A stretch of 64,000 bases of DNA from Bacteroidales bacterium. GTDB taxonomy: Bacteria; Bacteroidota; Bacteroidia; Bacteroidales; ML635J-15. The notes under the pieces were generated by a model. The model was not told where the DNA came from, ran no database searches, and saw nothing but the letters and a program-made list of their open reading frames with translations. The position numbers and the translations under genes were made by a program. Shown here piece after piece: positions 11,059 through 18,753 of this stretch; the stretch's first letter is position 1; each line of letters begins with the position of its first letter. The stretch covers positions 248,001-312,000 of the forward strand of contig JAGCDJ010000025.1 of NCBI GenBank assembly GCA_017651185.1, given 5' to 3'.

Positions 11059-11523
11059 ATGTACTTGAACAAAGTTATGCTCATTGGACGGCTTGGAGTA
11101 AAGCCCGAAATTCGTTATGTAAAGGAAGATACGCCTGTTGCAACTTTCCGCATGGCTACTACCGAACCTTATCGCACCAAGGACGGCGAGAAGCGTGAAA
11201 ATACAGAATGGCACAATATAGTTGCATGGAGAAACCTCGCAAAGTTCTGCGAAACCTACCTCGACAAAGGTATGCTCATATATCTCGAAGGTCGCTTGCA
11301 GACACGCAGTTGGCAGGGACAAGACAATGCAACCCACTACACTACCGAAATTCTTGCCGACGTAATCCGCATGATGGAACCCAAATCGGCACGCGACGGT
11401 CAGCCAGCAATGCCGGTACAGCCGAGCGCACAAGCAGCAGAACCGTTTGCTCAACCTCAGGATTCAGCAGCCGAGGCACCTGCTTTCCAGCCGGATAACG
11501 CAGAAGACGATTTGCCGTTCTAA
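11059..11523 (+). CDS. ssb: Single-stranded DNA-binding protein
   Basis: Binds and protects single-stranded DNA during replication, repair and recombination in the cytoplasm. The 154-residue protein has the N-terminal OB-fold (NKVMLIGRLG ... VATFRMAT ... TEWHNIVAWRNLAKF, residues 3-105), a Gln/Ala/Pro-rich linker, and the acidic C-terminal tip DDLPF that recruits partner proteins. Length is usual for the family. It is the first gene after a strong promoter, and its position before gldE and gldD matches the order known in gliding Bacteroidota such as Flavobacterium johnsoniae. Confidence 0.97.
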   Translation: MYLNKVMLIGRLGVKPEIRYVKEDTPVATFRMATTEPYRTKDGEKRENTEWHNIVAWRNLAKFCETYLDKGMLIYLEGRLQTRSWQGQDNATHYTTEILADVIRMMEPKSARDGQPAMPVQPSAQAAEPFAQPQDSAAEAPAFQPDNAEDDLPF

Positions 11524-11562
11524 TTTGCAACACAACAAATGCATTGATTGACAAAAATTAAT

Positions 11563-11596
11563 ATTGTACGGGCGCGTTTTAAACACGCCCCTCCAA
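11563..11596. repeat. TTGTAG-family palindrome before gldE
   Basis: ATTGTA, then the GGGCG/CGCCC and GTTT/AAAC arms around 11570-11590, then CCAAAT. This is an imperfect member of the palindrome family. It lies in the ssb-gldE gap and could form an mRNA hairpin just before the gldE start. Confidence 0.6.
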
Positions 11597-11603
11597 ATAA
11601 AAA

Positions 11604-12905
11604 ATGGACCCTGACCCTTATAATCAATCGACAATAATAGGAATTATCGTTGTGGTAATTCTTCTCGTATGCTCCGGACTTGTTTCGGCAAGCGAGACTG
11701 GATTTTTCGGACTCTCGGCAAATGACAGAGAGAAAATCCGCAAGGCAAAGACAGCAAAGGGAAAACTTATTGCAAAACTGCTTTCCGAACCTGAAAAACT
11801 GCTTGCAACAATATTGGTTGCTAACAATTTCATCAATATTGCAATAGTGATAATCACGGCGTTTCTCTCCGACAGACTTTTTGCCTCGATGGAGAATACT
11901 GTGCTTGTCATTGTGTTGCAAACCGTTGTCATCACATTCATAATCTTGCTGTTCGGAGAGATGATTCCTAAGATTTTGGCAGCAAAATATCCGCTGTCAA
12001 TCTCAAAAATAATGGCATATCCGTTGCGGGTATTGGAGCCGCTCTGCTATCCGTTCAGCATTATACTCATAAAATCGACCAATGCCGTAAAGAAACGCAT
12101 TCAGAAGAAGCATACATCCGAAATCAGCATCGAGGACTTGTCGCAAGCCATAGAACTCGCATCTGACGACCTGAAGGATGACCGCGAAATGCTTGAGGAC
12201 ATTGTAAACTCCTCGTCTCTTGATGCCCGCGAAATAATGACCTCGCGCGTGGATGTTTTCGCCATCGAGTACGATACAAAATTCTCAAAGGTCATTGGCG
12301 ACATTGTTGAATCGGGCTTTTCGCGCATTCCAATCTACGAGGACAACCTCGACAACATTATGGGAATCCTCTACATCAAGGATGTGCTTGCCCATGTCGA
12401 CGAACCCGACTTCGACTGGCACAAACTTATCCGTCCGCACTTTATAGTTCCCGAAACCAAGAAAATCAACGACTTGTTGTCCAATTTCCAGTCGAAGAAG
12501 ATGCATATTGCAATCGTAATCGATGAGTACGGAGGCGTTAGCGGAATCGTGACTTTGGAGGACATCTTGGAAGAGTTTGTGGGCGAAATCCACGACGAGT
12601 TCGACACCGACGAGGACATGTACAAGAAGATTGACGACCGCACCTACGAGTTTGATGCCAAGACCAGCATAGTGGATTTCTGCAAGATAGTGGATGTCGA
12701 CTACGAGGTGTTCCAGGAAACCAAAGGCGAGTCGGAAACTCTTGCGGGAATGTTGCTCGAAATAAATCAGGAAATCCCTGCCAAGGACAAGACCATCAGC
12801 ATCAAGGACTTCGATTTTACTGTAACTGCATCGAACGAGCGTAGAATCAAGAAGATACGTGTGAAACTTCCAAAACCCGAAAACACCGAAACCGATGAAA
12901 AATAA
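11604..12905 (+). CDS. gldE: Gliding motility-associated protein GldE (CBS/CorC family)
   Basis: Inner-membrane protein of the CNNM/CorC-HlyC family associated with gliding and T9SS function. The 433 residues comprise an N-terminal acidic leader, a DUF21-type membrane domain with several hydrophobic segments (about 15-155, including SASETGFFGLSANDREK), a pair of CBS domains (about 210-330: MTSRVDVFAIE ... GILYIKDVLAHV ... IVIDEYGGVSGIVTLEDILEEFVGEI), and a C-terminal CorC/HlyC domain (about 345-425). It overlaps gldD by 11 bases, so the two are co-translated. In F. johnsoniae, extra GldE compensates for some gldB mutations; its biochemical activity is not settled. Confidence 0.92.
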   Translation: MDPDPYNQSTIIGIIVVVILLVCSGLVSASETGFFGLSANDREKIRKAKTAKGKLIAKLLSEPEKLLATILVANNFINIAIVIITAFLSDRLFASMENTVLVIVLQTVVITFIILLFGEMIPKILAAKYPLSISKIMAYPLRVLEPLCYPFSIILIKSTNAVKKRIQKKHTSEISIEDLSQAIELASDDLKDDREMLEDIVNSSSLDAREIMTSRVDVFAIEYDTKFSKVIGDIVESGFSRIPIYEDNLDNIMGILYIKDVLAHVDEPDFDWHKLIRPHFIVPETKKINDLLSNFQSKKMHIAIVIDEYGGVSGIVTLEDILEEFVGEIHDEFDTDEDMYKKIDDRTYEFDAKTSIVDFCKIVDVDYEVFQETKGESETLAGMLLEINQEIPAKDKTISIKDFDFTVTASNERRIKKIRVKLPKPENTETDEK

Positions 12906-13467
12906 GATTCTTGCCATAATGCTAACCATTTGCCTGGCAGTGCTTTGCGCCTGTGGCGAAAAGGCGTATGCTCCTCGTCCCAAAGGTTATTTCCGTATCG
13001 ATTTTCCCGAAAAGACCTACAAGCAGTATGATGGTGAATGTCCGTTCAAGTTCGAAATTCCCGAGTATTCGTTCCTGATAAAGGAAAAGGACAACGACTG
13101 CTGGTTCGACATCTATTTTCCCAAGTACAAGGCAACAGTTTATATGACATATCGTACGGTGAACAACGACATCGACACCCTGCTTAACGATGCACACGAT
13201 TTTGCCTACAAACATACAATCAAGGCCGATGCCATCGAGGAAAACATTTTTGGAAAGGATTCATCTAGGGTGTTTGGCTGCCTGTACAACATAAAGGGCA
13301 ATGTGGCTTCGCAGTTGCAGTTTTTCCTCACCGACAGCACCACGCATTTCATGCGCGGCTCGCTATATTTCGATGCCCGTCCCAACAAGGATTCGCTTGC
13401 TCCGGTAGTTGATTTTGTTCGCGAGGACATCGAACATTTCATGGAAAGTTTTGAATGGAAGGAATGA
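12895..13467 (+). CDS. gldD: Gliding motility lipoprotein GldD
   Basis: Lipoprotein required for gliding and T9SS function in studied Bacteroidota. The 190-residue product has a short signal with a lipobox ending at Cys20 (LCAC), then the family opening PRPKGYFRIDFPEKTYKQY. The rest is a soluble domain with a C-terminal acidic/aromatic stretch. The start codon lies inside the end of gldE (11-base overlap), which fixes both the start and the operon. Its presence does not by itself mean that the organism glides; many non-motile Bacteroidales keep gldD and gldE. Confidence 0.93.
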   Translation: MKNKILAIMLTICLAVLCACGEKAYAPRPKGYFRIDFPEKTYKQYDGECPFKFEIPEYSFLIKEKDNDCWFDIYFPKYKATVYMTYRTVNNDIDTLLNDAHDFAYKHTIKADAIEENIFGKDSSRVFGCLYNIKGNVASQLQFFLTDSTTHFMRGSLYFDARPNKDSLAPVVDFVREDIEHFMESFEWKE

Positions 13468-13470
13468 GAT

Positions 13471-13558
13471 GGTGTCGTTGCGCGCAACGACCACCACAAA
13501 TTATTAATTATCAATTATCCATTATCAATTATTCATTGTCCATTGTAAATTGTTAATT
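13471..13558. repeat. Composite palindrome plus A/T array, copy 1
   Basis: GTCGTTGCG/CGCAACGAC forms a perfect 18-base palindrome (13474-13491) within a longer imperfect one. It is followed at 13500-13558 by a degenerate array of 7-11 base units (AATTATC, CATTATC, CATTGTC). The same two-part arrangement occurs in the opposite orientation at 18754-18820. The array runs into the presumed start of the next gene. Confidence 0.75.
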
Positions 13559-14173
13559 CAAAAGAACATATTACCCGACAAATCACTTGTTGCCTTCTGG
13601 AAAATGGAAGAGACCGAGGAGCAACTTCGGGCGATGTGCGACCTAACAGAAGAGGACAACAATTATATAGAACGGTGTTCGGCTACGAAGCGCCGCATTG
13701 AATTGCTGTCGGTTCGCGCATTGCTGAAAACAGTTGGCATACACCAGACCATACACTACAATGATCGTAAACCGTATCTTGACAATGGTTATATTTCCAT
13801 AAGTCATTCGGCAAATATGGCAGCGATAATCTACAATCCCGATTTTCCCGTTGGAATCGACATTGAGGTTGTTGCCCCACGCATACAAAGGATTGCCACT
13901 CGTGCATTTTCGGAGTCCGAACTTGCTGTTGCTACCGACGACCTCGAAAAACTGACTGTTTTATGGAACTGCAAGGAATGCGTTTTCAAACTTGCCAACG
14001 ATGAAGGTATTGATTTTCGTGATATGATAGAAGTTGATTTGCCCCAAGATCTCAATTGTCCATTATCCATTATCCATTGTACATTAAAAAAATCCAGCTT
14101 CACAAAATATTTTTCACTTTCCGTGATGAAAATTGAAGGAAATACTGTGGTGTGGGGAAGGCTTGAAGGCTAG
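13550..14173 (+). CDS. 4'-phosphopantetheinyl transferase superfamily protein
   Basis: Transfers the phosphopantetheine arm of CoA to a Ser of a carrier protein, probably for fatty-acid or related synthesis. Both signature motifs are present: VGIDIE (about residues 101-106) and WNCKECVFKLANDEG (about 138-152). Length (about 207) fits the compact Sfp/AcpT-like class. The start is uncertain. The longest frame uses TTG at 13550, inside the A/T array; the first ATG (13604) would remove 18 residues. Nt 14053-14085, within the frame, carry the same CATTATC/CATTGTC units found in intergenic arrays and code for NCPLSIIHCTL; this looks like a repeat domesticated into a variable part of the protein. 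It follows gldD, as in some relatives. Confidence 0.85.
   Translation: MLIQKNILPDKSLVAFWKMEETEEQLRAMCDLTEEDNNYIERCSATKRRIELLSVRALLKTVGIHQTIHYNDRKPYLDNGYISISHSANMAAIIYNPDFPVGIDIEVVAPRIQRIATRAFSESELAVATDDLEKLTVLWNCKECVFKLANDEGIDFRDMIEVDLPQDLNCPLSIIHCTLKKSSFTKYFSLSVMKIEGNTVVWGRLEG
14053..14085. repeat. CATTATC/CATTGTC array inside a coding region
   Basis: Degenerate 7-base units (CAATTGTC, CATTATC, CATTATC, CATTGTA, CATT) match those in the intergenic arrays at 13500 and 18754, but here they are in frame within the phosphopantetheinyl transferase gene. Confidence 0.6.
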
Positions 14174-14257
14174 CTGCCCACCATTGGGCCATTAAGTCCA
14201 TAAAAGCCTTTAATGGCTTTAGAATGGAGGGCAGACAATTGGACAGCAAGCCTTCCC
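14155..14257. repeat. Nested triple palindrome
   Basis: Three inverted pairs nest about a common centre: GGGAAGGCTTG (14155-14165) with CAAGCCTTCCC (14247-14257), CTGCCCACCATT (14174-14185) with AATGGAGGGCAG (14223-14234, one mismatch), and CCATTAA (14189-14195) with TTAATGG (14210-14216). The element covers the last codons and stop of the preceding gene. It could be a small palindromic mobile element or a structured 3' end. Confidence 0.7.
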
Positions 14258-14268
14258 GCAACTTTTTT

Positions 14269-14299
14269 CTTGCTATTCAAAAAACATTTTCTACCTTTG
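14269..14299 (+). promoter_or_regulatory. Promoter of zinc-ribbon/OmpA gene
   Basis: TACCTTTG at 14292-14299 matches the -7 element. CTTG at 14269-14272 stands exactly 19 bases upstream, one base off the -33 TTTG. The favoured start codon is 23 bases downstream. Confidence 0.65.
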
Positions 14300-14321
14300 C
14301 TAAAATTTTAATATGATTTTT

Positions 14322-15887
14322 ATGAGAAAGTTTATAGTATTAGCATTAGCGTTATGCTTTGCATTTGCAGCAAATGCGCAGATTGGTAACTTAATAAAGA
14401 ATAAAATCAACCAGAAGGTTGAAGAAGGTGTAAATAAAGCCGTTGACAAGGCTGTGGACAATGCCATCGACAAAACTTTCGACAATACAAAGAAAGCCAT
14501 AGAAAAGGAGAAAAACGATAACTCAAGTACAATTCAGGACGACCCGCACGACAATGGCGGTTGGACTTGCCCTGCTTGTGGCGCCACTGGCAATCATGGC
14601 AACTTCTGCAAGGAATGTGCAGCCAAGAAGCCAGGTGCTTCTTCGGCAACTGAAACCAACACTGCATCGGAAAGCGGTTGGACTTGCCCTGCTTGCGGAC
14701 ATACTGGCAACCAAGGTAAATTCTGCAACGAGTGTGGAGCAAAGAAACCGGAAGCAACTGCAGCCGATGATTCTTGGACTTGCCCACAGTGCGGACACAA
14801 GGGCAATAAGGGTAAATTCTGCGATGAATGTGGTGCAAAACGCGCCGATGGTGCAAATGCCAATATGAAAGCTTCATCTGAGTGGAACAAATTCGACTTT
14901 GTGCCTGGTGATGAGTGCTTCTACTACGACCAACTCGTTGGTGAGCAGTTAGGAGAGTTCCCGTCAATGTGGGATTTGGTTGAAGGAGAGTGCGAAATAG
15001 CTAAAGTCAATGGTGAAAATGTGATTGCTATGTACCAGAACTGTTGGATTAAACCACTGATGGAAGTTGATAATTATTTAGGCGAGACTTTTACAATAGA
15101 GTTTGACTATTACGATTTTTATGAGACAGAAGGTCAGGATTATGGATATTTGCAGGTAAGATTATGCAAAAGTGGCGACAGATGGATAGGAAGCGATATT
15201 CTAAATTTCGGTTTTTATAATCATGTGACGGAATGGGCATATACACACGATGACCGAAAGCGTGGATTTTCTTGCAGTTGGGGCAAAATCGATGGCGATA
15301 GAGCTTCAACAGAGCAGAATGTTGAGAATTTTGGCTACAATAAATGGCATCATGTGTCAATGTCGGTAAACAGGCGTGCTGTAAAAATTTACGTTGACGA
15401 AAAACGAGTTGTCAACATTCCTAATTACAAAAGAGAAGACGGTTGGTTGGGTATAGGATATAACAGTGCAGGAAAAGAATATCCGGCATACATCCGCAAT
15501 GTCCGTATCGCCAAGGGAGCAGTTCCCCTCTACGACCGTATGATGACCGATGGCAAGTTCATTACCTACGGCATTACCTTCGATGTTGGCAAGTCGGTAA
15601 TCAAACCGGAATCGATGGGCGAAATCAACCGCATCGTGCAACTTATGAACGAAAATCCGGAACTCAAGTTTGAAGTTCAGGGTCACACCGACAATACTGG
15701 CAACGCTGCATCTAACCAGACCTTGAGCGAAGCCCGCGCAAAGGCAATCGTCGACAAGTTAGTTGAATTGGGCATCAGCGCTGACCGCCTCAGTTCGGTT
15801 GGCAAGGGTCAGACCTCACCTATCGCCGACAACAGCACCGACGAAGGCAAGGCCAAGAACAGAAGGGTTGAATTTGTGAAGAAGTAA
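14322..15887 (+). CDS. Secreted triple zinc-ribbon, LamG-like, OmpA-domain protein
   Basis: Envelope protein of unknown role. I prefer ATG 14322 (MRKFIVLALALCFAFAANAQ, a clean signal peptide) over ATG 14313. A basic/acidic, coiled-coil-like stretch (about 24-65) is followed by three near-identical zinc ribbons (about 81-103, 120-142, 151-173), each WTCPxCG ... GxFCxECxAK with four Cys. A concanavalin/LamG-like domain follows (about 190-390: TIEFDYYDF ... WHHVSMSVNRRAVKIYVDEKRV), then a C-terminal OmpA peptidoglycan-binding domain (about 405-521: TFDVGKSVIKP ... VQGHTDNTGN ... LSEARAKAI ... NRRVEF). Zinc ribbons are usually cytoplasmic, so three behind a signal peptide are odd. OmpA implies anchoring to peptidoglycan in the periplasm. 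Confidence 0.85.
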   Translation: MRKFIVLALALCFAFAANAQIGNLIKNKINQKVEEGVNKAVDKAVDNAIDKTFDNTKKAIEKEKNDNSSTIQDDPHDNGGWTCPACGATGNHGNFCKECAAKKPGASSATETNTASESGWTCPACGHTGNQGKFCNECGAKKPEATAADDSWTCPQCGHKGNKGKFCDECGAKRADGANANMKASSEWNKFDFVPGDECFYYDQLVGEQLGEFPSMWDLVEGECEIAKVNGENVIAMYQNCWIKPLMEVDNYLGETFTIEFDYYDFYETEGQDYGYLQVRLCKSGDRWIGSDILNFGFYNHVTEWAYTHDDRKRGFSCSWGKIDGDRASTEQNVENFGYNKWHHVSMSVNRRAVKIYVDEKRVVNIPNYKREDGWLGIGYNSAGKEYPAYIRNVRIAKGAVPLYDRMMTDGKFITYGITFDVGKSVIKPESMGEINRIVQLMNENPELKFEVQGHTDNTGNAASNQTLSEARAKAIVDKLVELGISADRLSSVGKGQTSPIADNSTDEGKAKNRRVEFVKK

Positions 15888-15891
15888 ATGG

Positions 15892-15938
15892 CTAACAGTC
15901 CAACGGGCTGACAGTCTGTGAGACTGCAAGCCTGTTAG
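15892..15938. repeat. Imperfect hairpin downstream of OmpA-domain gene
   Basis: CTAACAG (15892-15898) pairs with CTGTTAG (15932-15938), with a further inner GACAGTC/GACTGC arm. There is no T-run. It may be a palindromic repeat or an mRNA 3'-end structure. Confidence 0.5.
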
Positions 15939-15969
15939 ACAGACAACATGTAAACAAACATTTAATAAT

Positions 15970-16404
15970 ATGAAAAGGACATTTTTAGCACTTATGTGCA
16001 TTGCAAGTATAGCCTTAATGACTGCTTGCGGTAACAACAAGGAACAAAACACCGACAAAACCAGCGAATCCGCTGCCGAATCTGTTGAACCAGCAAAAAG
16101 TTCTGCTCCAGAATCTGTTACAAGGACAAAATGGTTTTCTGAATCAGAAAACAGTACATATCGTTTGACTATCAGCGTCGAAGATAATGCAAATCTTTTC
16201 TTCACGAAGTATGACGATGATGGCAATCTGCTGGATAGTGGCAATTTGTTTGGTGATGTCACATATAATAACGGCGAAGGCAGTATTCCCCTTGGCGAAA
16301 ATGGAAATGTTGTTGACAAGGCTACATTTACTGTCAGCGACAAGGAGATGAAGTTTACTTTTAAGGGTGAGACTGTAACAATGAAACAAAAATCAATAGA
16401 TTAA
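15970..16404 (+). CDS. Small lipoprotein of unknown function
   Basis: Not recognised. The 144-residue product has a lipoprotein signal (MKRTFLALMCIASIALMTAC) with the lipid-acceptor Cys at 20. A Ser/Glu/Ala/Thr-rich linker (about 22-50) leads to a small beta-rich domain of alternating charged and aromatic residues (TKWFSESENSTYRLTISV ... KATFTVSDKEMKFTFKGE). The shape resembles small lipocalin-like or eight-stranded periplasmic domains, but no diagnostic residues are visible. It sits between two other secreted-protein genes on the same strand; gaps of 82 and 20 bases leave co-transcription open. Confidence 0.75.
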   Translation: MKRTFLALMCIASIALMTACGNNKEQNTDKTSESAAESVEPAKSSAPESVTRTKWFSESENSTYRLTISVEDNANLFFTKYDDDGNLLDSGNLFGDVTYNNGEGSIPLGENGNVVDKATFTVSDKEMKFTFKGETVTMKQKSID

Positions 16405-16424
16405 CACAATACGTTCAGATGATT

Positions 16425-17080
16425 ATGAAAAAAATGTTTTAATACAGATTCTTGTTCTATTAGCATTAGTATTCGCCAATGCTAGTTTTGCACAGACATA
16501 TATGCCCGAGAAGGTCGGCACAAAAATCACCTACGTCGACAAGGACGCAAAGGGCAAGATAATACAGGCCTTCAGGTACGAGATAACCGACGTACAGAAG
16601 GACGACGGCAAGACCACAATACTTTTCGACATAGTTTGGCTGAAGGACAACTTCAAGGAGACTGGCGAAGTGTATAAGGGCAAGGTTTGGAGTGCCGACG
16701 GATATTTCCACACCGACGTTCGCTACGCTCTCGGTTCGCTGGCATCGATGGTAAACGTTGACTCAATAAAGGGACACACAATTATCCTTCCCGAACATCC
16801 GTCGAACGGCGAAAAACTTGACGACTGCCACATTACCGGTCCTGGCATAACCATTACCAATACCAATATTGCCGTTACAACCGGACAAAGCGTAACAACC
16901 GATGCAGGCACATACGACTGCATACGCGTCGATTCGGAAGACAGCGCACAGATTATCTTCGTAAAGGTAAACGTAAGTTCGAAGCAGTGGTGGAAACTCG
17001 GTGTAGGCGCAGTTAAGTACGAGTCGTACAACAAGAAAGGTAAGTTGACACTGAATAGAGAACTGTACTCTATCGAGTAG
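16425..17080 (+). CDS. Secreted protein with signal peptide out of frame by one base
   Basis: The body (from 16502, MPEKVG) is an open frame of 192 codons. Going upstream in the same frame gives a perfect signal-peptide core, ILVLLALVFANASFAQ (16448-16495), but no start codon. The only sensible start, ATG AAA AAA at 16425 (or ATG 16419), is in another frame and stops at TAA after five codons. Adding one base to the run of seven A at 16428-16434 restores MKKNVLIQILVLLALVFANASFAQ. So there is either a real frameshift mutation, an A-run sequencing error, or slippage at the A-run. The mature part, about 190 residues and beta-rich, resembles DUF3108/TapB-like periplasmic proteins; this match is weak and unverified. 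Confidence 0.7.
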
Positions 17081-17160
17081 TTCAAAGTTCAAAAGTTCAA
17101 AGTTGAAAGAAATTAGATTAAAGTTGAGAATCAATTGTAGTTGCGCAATGCTTAGCGCAA
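17081..17160. repeat. GTTCAAA direct repeats and TTGCGC palindrome
   Basis: Direct copies of (A)GTTCAAA at 17081-17105 are followed by ATTGTAG and a TTGCGC/GCGCAA hairpin (17141-17160). The hairpin resembles the TTGTAG palindrome family, here with its right-hand flank missing. Confidence 0.5.
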
Positions 17161-17255
17161 AAAGTTGAACGGCGAAGCTAGAAACAAAAAAAATATTGCA
17201 TCATAACAGAATATTCATTTTATTTGCAAAAAATAATTTATTCATAATTTAAGTA

Positions 17256-17261
17256 AAGGAG
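17256..17261 (+). promoter_or_regulatory. Strong Shine-Dalgarno site
   Basis: AAGGAG lies 8 bases before ATG 17270. Most other starts in this window have no such site, as is known for Bacteroidota, so this gene stands out as a candidate for SD-driven, high-level translation. Confidence 0.6.
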
Positions 17262-17269
17262 ATAAACTC

Positions 17270-17671
17270 ATGGCAGAAGAACTCGAAAACAAGCCTGCAG
17301 AAAACAATGCAGCACAGACAGAGGTTACACCAGAAGATGTACAGAACAATAAGGTATTTGCAATCCTTGCATACTTTGGAATTTTAGTATTGGTTCCAAT
17401 ATTCGCAGCTAAGGAATCGAAATTTGCTCGTTTCCACGCAAATCAGGGTCTCGGACTTTTCATTTGTGAAGTTGCATGGAGTATCATCAGTTACATTATA
17501 ACTGCATTGTTGATCCATTCATGGTCATTTGGATTGTTGACAATGTGGAGTCTTATCAGCTGGTTGGTATGGATTGGTTTCCTCGTATTTGCAATTATCG
17601 GTATTGTAAACGCTGCACAGGGAAGCACAAAGCCAATGCCAATTTTTGGTAAGTTCAAAATCTTGAAGTAG
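17270..17671 (+). CDS. Small membrane protein, DUF4870-like
   Basis: Inner-membrane protein of unknown function, 133 residues. A polar Glu/Asn-rich N-terminus (1-30) is followed by three or four hydrophobic segments (about 36-52, 66-90, 93-120). The stretch KFARFHANQGLGLFICEVAW is the type of loop typical of DUF4870/Tic20-like small membrane proteins (FHxxQ motif). The start is fixed by AAGGAG 8 bases upstream. An intrinsic terminator at 17701 ends the transcript, so this gene probably stands alone. Confidence 0.8.
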   Translation: MAEELENKPAENNAAQTEVTPEDVQNNKVFAILAYFGILVLVPIFAAKESKFARFHANQGLGLFICEVAWSIISYIITALLIHSWSFGLLTMWSLISWLVWIGFLVFAIIGIVNAAQGSTKPMPIFGKFKILK

Positions 17672-17700
17672 GCAAAAATAAAATTGATAAAATTCGTTGG

Positions 17701-17725
17701 CGGCTCTCGTAAGGGAGCCGTTTTT
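17701..17725 (+). terminator. Intrinsic terminator
   Basis: CGGCTC (17701-17706) pairs with GAGCCG (17715-17720) and is followed by five T. Confidence 0.85.
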
Positions 17726-17756
17726 CGTATCTGCTTATTGTTGTTTTACGGGTAAG

Positions 17757-17866
17757 TGCATAAAAAAACCCCCGAAAGCTTGGGATTCTTACGGAGGCTA
17801 AAATAAAGTTTGATAATATGAGGGCAATTTTAGGAACCAACGAGAGATATTTCTCTCTTGTTGATT
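17757..17866 (-). ncRNA. Possible small RNA on the minus strand
   Basis: The gap 17726-18092 has no gene. Read on the minus strand, a hairpin (AAGAGAG ... CTCTCGTT, near 17838-17864) is followed by CTCCGTAAGAATCCC, a GC-rich segment ending CGGGGG and seven U (17763-17769). This arrangement resembles a short structured RNA with an intrinsic terminator, but no promoter was found and no family was recognised. Confidence 0.3.
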
Positions 17867-18092
17867 CGATGCAAAAATATTGTTTTTTTTATATGCCACA
17901 AGTTTTTTGTTGTACGATTATACTACCAACAATAAAATTTCCACTATAATTCAAAAAAATTATAAGTTAATGTTCCTGAAAATATAATTTGTTAAAATAA
18001 TGGCACGATTTTTTGATTTTTGATTCGAAAAAGACGCTTGTAAATCGTAAAAGTATTATCTTTACAACCAAATTTGTAAAAGGAATAGAATT

Positions 18093-18749
18093 ATGAAGAT
18101 TATCAATTTAGGAGGCAAGGGCAGTTTGCTCGATCAGTTTTTGTCAGAAGTGCGTGATGTTCAAATCCAGCAGGAAAGGTTGCGTTTCCGCAACAACATT
18201 ACACGTATAGGCGAAGTAATGGCATACGAAATCAGCAAGCGTCTTCCGTTTGCCGACGAGGATGTAATAACGCCACTCGGCATCGCAACAGTACCTACGC
18301 TCAAGGAGCAACCAGTCCTGGCAACAATTCTCCGTGCAGGACTACCTATGTATAAGGGTTTTCTCAACTTTTTCGACCATGCCGACAGTGCTTTCATAGC
18401 TGGTTACCGCAAATACAAGAAGAACGGCAAGTTCGAGGTGAAAATCGACTACATCACTTCGCCATCCATCGAGGATAGGAATGTAATAATATGTGACCCG
18501 ATGCTTGCAAGTGGTAGCAGTATAGAACTGGCATTCAAGGGTTTGCTCGAATACGGAACTCCAAAGCATGTTCATGTCGCAGCAGTGATTGCAAGTCGCG
18601 AAGGACTTGAATACATAGAAAGAGTATTGCCAGAAAGTATGGTAACTGTATGGACTGCAGCCATTGACGATGAATTGACCGTTAAATCGTACATTGTCCC
18701 TGGAATCGGTGATGCTGGTGATTTGGCATTCGGTGAAAAGACGGAATAG
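18093..18749 (+). CDS. upp: Uracil phosphoribosyltransferase
   Basis: Makes UMP from uracil and PRPP in pyrimidine salvage (cytoplasm). The 218 residues carry the PRPP-binding loop VIICDPMLASGSS (about 130-142) and the uracil-binding C-terminus YIVPGIGDAGDLAFG (about 200-214). ILRAGLPMYKG is the conserved Arg-containing segment. Length is usual for the family. It is followed by a composite palindromic repeat rather than a clear terminator. Confidence 0.96.
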   Translation: MKIINLGGKGSLLDQFLSEVRDVQIQQERLRFRNNITRIGEVMAYEISKRLPFADEDVITPLGIATVPTLKEQPVLATILRAGLPMYKGFLNFFDHADSAFIAGYRKYKKNGKFEVKIDYITSPSIEDRNVIICDPMLASGSSIELAFKGLLEYGTPKHVHVAAVIASREGLEYIERVLPESMVTVWTAAIDDELTVKSYIVPGIGDAGDLAFGEKTE

Positions 18750-18753
18750 ACGA

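Noticed and set aside
13500..13558. CRISPR array
   Set aside because: The units are 7-11 bases, degenerate and A/T-rich, without spacers of constant length; no cas genes are seen.
16425..17080. Calling this a plain pseudogene
   Set aside because: Only one base in a homopolymer separates it from a complete gene, and the remaining frame is intact; an error or slippage is as likely.
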